DNA of 64,000 nt from Megalobrama amblycephala (lineage: Eukaryota > Chordata > Actinopteri > Cypriniformes > Xenocyprididae): the NCBI RefSeq assembly GCF_018812025.1, contig NC_063061.1, forward strand, positions 5,259,796 through 5,323,795, written 5' to 3'. Of the stretch, positions 58,882 through 64,000 are shown in pieces. How positions within the stretch are numbered: position 1 is the first letter of the stretch; each line of letters starts with the position of its first letter. The position numbers were made by a program, and so were the translations under genes. A model generated the notes under the pieces. That model saw nothing but the letters and a program-made list of their open reading frames with translations. It did no database searches and was not told where the DNA came from.

Positions 58882-60105
58882 AAGAACCAGCCAGCCAATA
58901 GGAGCCCTGTTATCCCTCATTCTGTCCAATGATCTTGCAGTGTGATTATTTAACTTCGTCTTATTTATATTCAGCAAGTGGAGACACACAATGTACATGT
59001 ACAACTCTGTTACATATGCTCATCATTAGTCTCATGAAGTCGTCTGTATTTTGCTGTTCATTCAGCGGGTTGATGCTCAGAAAATGCTCCACAGCCACCA
59101 CATGTAACTTTTAACAAGATTCACTTGTTTAAAACACCATAATTATATAAACATTTGCTATATAACCATTAATTCGCTAATAAACATCCAAGTAAACACA
59201 ACTAATACTCAGTTTGAGTATAGTTCTGTGTAAATGCAGCGCTTTGTCAGCAGATATTTCATAATCTAGAATGACAAATACATTCATAATTCTGATATAA
59301 CAAACCAGTTGGGAAATACAATGTTTTGTGTTATATTACAGTATTCCAGAGAATATTATTCAGTTATTTAATGTTATCCAGTGAATTATTCTTCACTATT
59401 TAGCCTATTAAACAGCTTAAATCTACTAAAATTGTAGATTTTTATTACATTTCTGCAAAGTTGATATGACTCCTGTCTTTATTTGCTCCATTTGAAAACA
59501 TTAGACATTCTACATTTATTTTGCTTATTGTTCACATTAGTGTTGCTGCTGACGCTTCTTTTTATTATTTATAAATACATTTAAATACAGTTATTTTTGA
59601 AATATGAAGATTAAAATTAACAATACAACAATGAAGCAGGCTTATGTGGCAGAATGCTGAAAGACTGTTTTTTACAACCTAGTTCTGCTCAACTGGGAGT
59701 ATTAAACTACATTACAATAACAATGCGATTTTTTTTTTTTTTTTTCAGGTGGTTTAGATAGTGTTTTATTTTATTTTATTTTTTTAATAGGTTAAAATTA
59801 TTTTGTGTTTTATTTATTTTATTTTATTTATTTATTTTTTGCTTTTTTTTTTTTAAAACACCTAATTTTTTGCACTTAAAGACCCCTCTATTTATTGGTG
59901 TATAAATAAGATAAGTTTTGTTTTCTATGCAGGAGGAAGTGATTGTTATAAATAAAATGGTTTGTTCTGTTTAGTGGTGTTGTAATCCTGTCAAAAACAG
60001 AAATATAACATTAAATAAATATTGGTTCTGCATATCGGTTATCGGGCACAAAAACACAAAGATTATTGGTATCGGTTCTAAAAAATCATTATCGGTTGAT
60101 CACTA
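58882..60105. other. Right remainder of the hAT-like host element
   Basis: AT-rich with T-runs at about 59,730-59,860. No transposase motif is seen. The terminal 100 bp has repeated ATCGG motifs that face the left end at 50,311. Confidence 0.5.
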
Positions 60106-60208
60106 TATTCCATGTCTTCTGAAATCACATAATACCTTTTTGTGATGAACAAATCAAACGTTTGAGAATTGTCATTCATAAATGTGTTTTTCTTTACATC
60201 CTCCCTAG

Positions 60209-60314
60209 ATCTCATAGTTCATTAGCAGTCAATAACAAGTTAAATGTTGGTCTGTTTCTCACACAAATCAATGTTATAAGACTCTGTAGTGATGCTGTGA
60301 TTTGTGCTTTCTGA
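60209..60314 (+). CDS. Final NLR coding exon with stop
   Basis: After CTCCCTAG, the phase-2 frame gives about 35 residues (LAVNNKLNVGLFLTQINVI and so on) ending at TGA 60,312-60,314. No B30.2/SPRY domain is encoded. The tail has no motif I recognise. The join makes the whole model divisible by three. Another, unseen exon could replace it. Confidence 0.45.
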
Positions 60315-61290
60315 TGAAGGTTCATATGCAATAATCAGTCTCGAAAATGCACAAGCTTTGTGGACCATAGACTTAGCTGCAACCAGAAGGTGAAGATTCA
60401 TCTGAGTTCCTCTGGCTTTTCTATGGAGACTTTGTGAAAGTAAGTCAGGACTAAGATTAACATAAAGAATGCACCAGTAACAGCGTGAACTGTAATAGGA
60501 CACCAACCAGTGATTATTATTTTTAATATTTTATACAATTCCATTTGAATATTGTATATTAACTGTACAAGCTTTCAGTGCGACAGCATATGATCATAGT
60601 GTGCAGTGTGGATCTAACCTACTGCTCAGCTTTGTGTTTTTATTTCTACATGTTTTATTGTTTTATCTCTTGTCTCTCTCCATTTCTAAGGCCCTGGTTT
60701 CGGGACTAATGTTCCAGCTTGATAACTAGGAGAAAACTGCCAAACCAGTTATGAAGACATCAACCAAGAATATCTAAAATAATTTAGGTGTGTTGTAATA
60801 GTAATAATCATGTGTCTATTTATTTGTATATTGAGTTTCACAATACATATTGTTTCAAAGCAGCTTTACAGAGTTTTATATTGATGCTTAATTGCATGTA
60901 ACAGTTTAGATCTGAATGATTGTAGTTTATATGTGAAGACAATATAATCTATCAAGCATTTGAGATTTGTTTTATAGTGTGACCATGTGAGATTATTGTA
61001 TGTATGTATGCTGAAAAAAAAAATGTATATAGTATATGAGGTTTTATGTGACGACATGGAGAATTTTTGTAAGTTTTGTATGATTTATAATAATTTGGTG
61101 TACTGACAAGCTTATTTACTATTTGATGATATTCATCACTGCCACAGATAAATGATATGTATTAATAACATGGTTTAAGATTTTGCTTTTCAAGATTTTG
61201 CATTTTACAAAATATCTCTAGTCCTGTAGTGTGCAAGCTAAAGGCGATGGAATGAAAAAGTCCATCTGATGTTGGATAATGAATAAAAAC
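60315..61290 (+). other. Probable 3' untranslated region of the NLR gene
   Basis: AT-rich sequence without a long frame. AATAAA near 61,279 (GATAATGAATAAAAAC) is a good polyadenylation signal. A minus-strand open frame at 60,240-60,506 looks like chance. Confidence 0.4.
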
Positions 61291-62023
61291 TTGGAAGAAT
61301 ACAGGCTACACCAAGAGACTTCACTGTTGGTGCCTTTTAGAAGAGCCGTATTAGAATCTGCAATTCATGTGTTTTGATTTCACAGTATTGAGACTAAAAC
61401 ACAAACTAGGAGAAGGTGGGGTATCACTTCCAGGAACAGTACACCAAAAAATGAAAAAATGTCACTTACACACTCATTTCAAACCTGTATGGCTTTATTC
61501 TGTGGTTTACAAACAGTTTTTTAAACTCTTTCCTTGCCAGCGTTTCTTTAAAAAAAGTTGCCAACCACTGCCAGTGTTTTTGATAATTAAAAAAAAAAAA
61601 AAGTAAGGCTCTCAGAGAATTTTTTGTTGTATGAATATCTGAACATGCAATACATCAAAAGAAAGAAGAAAGTTTCTGCTTAAAAAAAAACTATTGCTAT
61701 TGCTATTGCAATATAATATAAAACTATTGCAGCTTCATGCATTCTTTTTTATCATCACTTTAATTTGGGTAAGTTTAATTAAAAATAGCAACATTTTGAA
61801 CAAAAAGCTGAGAAAATAGTTTTTTCCCTCCAAAGACTACTCCATAAACTTCTTTTATTGCTTGTTTCTGCTCCTTTTTGTCTGTGTTTTGATCAGGAGA
61901 TTCAGCAGAAGATGTGTTATAGACAGAAGGTGGTCTGGCGGAAGCTAGATATTTTACTTCATAACTTGTTAAATATGGATAATTATTTTACACAAATGCA
62001 TCACTTTGCTCAGAAGGCCTTTA
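61291..62023. repeat. Degenerate MITE and dispersed repeats
   Basis: ACACCAAAAAATGAAAAAATG near 61,440 is a worn copy of the TTCACCCAAAAATG family. At 61,920-61,980 lies sequence shared with 1500-1740. No gene is seen. Confidence 0.5.
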
Positions 62024-62027
62024 TTAA

Positions 62028-62260
62028 CCCTCTGGAGCCGTGTGGAGTATGTTTATGATGGATGGATGAGAGTGGATGCAGTTTCTTCAGCTCTTACTCA
62101 TTGATCCCGCTCACTGACATTATAAACCCCAGATGCATCAGGATATTTATTAAAATATATCCAATTGTGTTCATCAGAAAGAAGAAAGTCATATACACCA
62201 AGGATGGCTTGAGGGTGAGTAAAGTTTGGGCTAATTTTCATTTGAAAGTGAACTAATCCT
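62028..62260 (+). mobile_element. Short TTAA-flanked MITE, second copy
   Basis: It starts CCCTCTGGAGCCGTGTGG after TTAA (62,024-62,027) and ends before TTAA (62,261-62,264). It is the same family as 1224-1450, in the opposite orientation. Confidence 0.62.
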
Positions 62261-62264
62261 TTAA

Positions 62265-63300
62265 AGGTAGCCTATTAAAATTATAATCAGATATTTAAAA
62301 TGAAAAATAGAAAAGTTGTACTGCACCTGAGGACACTCCCTTACAGTAATTAATCAACTTTTTATGAACTTATCAGAAATATACTTAAAATTAGGTCTAT
62401 ATTTACTGACAAGCTTACAGAAAAGTATATGTATATTGGCTTAAACTTTTAATGAATCTTTTAATAAAGTCATCTTTGAGGTGGAACAGCTCCTTTACAA
62501 AAACAGTAGTACTTCCAGTTCATTTCATGAGATTTGTTTTGGGATCTTAAGTGGCATATTGTCAGAAAGCACGAGAATGTATTATGAAAACATGCAGTGC
62601 AGGAAACATTGAGCAGGAAAGTTAAATAGCATTGGATAATAAATGAACAGATAAACAGGTGAGGTATCATGCAGCACTGTCGCCTCAAAAGAAGGTCCCC
62701 GGTTTTGCTCTTTACAGAAAAAAATGCAACCAATTAAAAAGAGATAAAGAATTTTTTTTTCTCTCCAGCGTCTCCAGTTCTCTGTGTCAAATGCCAGAAG
62801 AAAAATTAAATGATGCATTTTTAAAGATGGGATTGACTGGAATTATGAAAATCTTGCAAAAGGTGAACGGGAGAGCATGCATCATTTTGCCAGTGTTACC
62901 GAAGAGGACACAGTTTTCTAGGTGTTGTGGCACGTGTTCTTGATGAAGTAGGGTGTGTCTCAATCAGCTCACTAGCTCCCTAGGTTGTGAATGAGTATAT
63001 CATGTACACAAATTCGGGCACTAGTAAGGACACTGACTCACTACACATCGGGACACTGATGGAAACATGACAACATACTCATTGTACAACATCACTACTG
63101 CTGTTTATGAACAACAGCAGAATTTATATCTTTCTGATGTTATATTTTATGTTTTTTAAAGTACATTATGATAAAGACTTTGCTTGTTACACATACCTGC
63201 AACATTCCAGCTGTAGATTAACTATAAATGTTAGCTAGATTCACTACCTGTCTAGTATATTAAAAGCATATTTTAGTTTATATTTCATGGTGTCTCAAAA
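62265..63300. other. Non-coding stretch
   Basis: No recognisable gene. GTGTCTCAATCAGCTCACTAGC near 62,955 resembles a dispersed repeat. Two or three short open frames lack motifs and splice support. Confidence 0.45.
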
Positions 63301-64000
63301 TAGCACAGTTGAGCACACTTAGATGTTCTTAAGATTATCTTAAGAAGTACTAAAGAAGAATTTTTAGTATATTAAGTGCAAAATCAGTGCACGAAAATAG
63401 AGCACTTTAAGTATATTATAGAAGTGTACTTTTTTTTCACCTGGCCCTGCAGAGTTTAGCTCAAACCAGCTCCAACTCACACTTCCTTGCAAGTTTCTAG
63501 TAATCCTGAAGACCTTGATTAGCTGGATCAGGCGTGTTTGATTAGGGTTGGAACAAAACTGTGCAGAGGTGCCCTAGTGAAAAAAAAGTATACTTTATTG
63601 TATTTTAAATATATTCCCTTTTTCTATAGTACACTGCAAATATACTAACAAAAAATGTACTATCATTAAATATATAAAAAGTGTATTAGTGTCATATTTT
63701 CACAATGCAACTTTTAACACACTTTAAAATAATTGTACTTTAGTATATTTTCTAAAAAATATATTTTAGAAAAATATACTTGAAGTGTAAGTTCAGTTTA
63801 TTTTTTAAACGTGTATTTATTTGCACTTTATAAAAATATATTTGAGGTATATTTTAACAGTGTGCTGAAAATGATCATTGTAACAATGCACTGAAAGTAT
63901 ATTTAAAAAATACATTATTTAATATCCTGAAGTTGTAGTGTATCTAATGTTAAATTTGAGTATATTTTTTAAGTTTACTTCTTCATCCTTGGAATTCATT
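63300..64000. mobile_element. Palindromic AT-rich element split by a small MITE, cut by window end
   Basis: AGTGTACTTTTTTTTCAC (about 63,420) and GTGAAAAAAAAGTATACTTT (about 63,580) face each other across an insertion of about 130 bp with ends CCCTGCAGAG and CTGTGCAGAG (63,447-63,570). The insert resembles a common cyprinid MITE. The outer element continues past the window. Confidence 0.5.

Larger units (their letters stand above)
50311..60105. mobile_element. hAT-like element hosting a gypsy retrotransposon
   Basis: The left end TAAAAATCGACCGATA and right end TATCGGTTGATCACTA form imperfect 16-bp inverted termini. The 8-bp duplication TATTCCAT is at 50,303-50,310 and 60,106-60,113. An 8-bp duplication with TA ends fits a hAT element. 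Repeated ATCGG motifs fill both subterminal zones. No hAT transposase is visible in the remaining host sequence (50,311 to about 50,800 and about 58,882-60,105). It lies in the last NLR intron. Confidence 0.68.

Noticed and set aside
60240..60506. 88-codon minus-strand frame
   Set aside because: It is antisense to the proposed last NLR exon and 3' untranslated region, with no motif or splice context.

Overview
The window looks like nuclear DNA of a cyprinid-type teleost. It is AT-rich with many di- and trinucleotide arrays, packed with fish DNA transposons and LTR retrotransposons, and carries one spliced fish-type NLR immune-receptor gene. Family names come from motif recognition by eye; no database search was run.

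Region 1 (1-25,200) has no host gene that I can support. Its core is a multilayer nest of transposons. Inverted repeats at 2283-3108 and 12021-22566 bracket a DNA transposon whose interior still holds three small exons ending in a PHD finger (11,093-11,593). That transposon was hit by a solo LTR (2399-2857), a complete BEL/Pao retrotransposon (3299-10,834) and a 10.2-kb CAGTGTTGCCA-ended element with an 8-bp target duplication (12,339-22,518). The 10.2-kb element contains four further transposons and a 3.1-kb palindrome.

Region 2 (about 28,670-61,290, plus strand) is one NLR gene. My model has 12 coding exons, 2862 nt including the stop, or 953 codons. All exons before and into the FISNA-NACHT exon join in phase 1 and all after it join in phase 2, and the reading frame never closes. 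FISNA and NACHT sit in a single exon (36,415-38,131). LRR-type exons follow as a tandemly duplicated three-exon cassette, then two short final exons. No B30.2 domain is visible. The gene spans more than 31 kb because its introns are filled with mobile DNA. Intron 1 holds a long-inverted-repeat element with hAT-like and piggyBac-like passengers. Intron 2 holds a THAP-domain transposase remnant. The intron after NACHT holds a near-intact Gmr1-type Ty3/gypsy retrotransposon (38,567-45,352). The last intron holds a hAT-like element with a broken conventional Ty3/gypsy element inside it.

The Gmr1-type element is the most notable mobile element. Its integrase lies upstream of reverse transcriptase, its gag has a SCAN-like capsid region, its LTRs are nearly identical, and both long reading frames are open. 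The BEL element carries two in-frame TGA codons and a late frameshift. The third retrotransposon (51,013 to about 58,880) has several frame breaks, and I found no left LTR for it.

Region 3 (61,290-64,000) holds only dispersed fish repeats.
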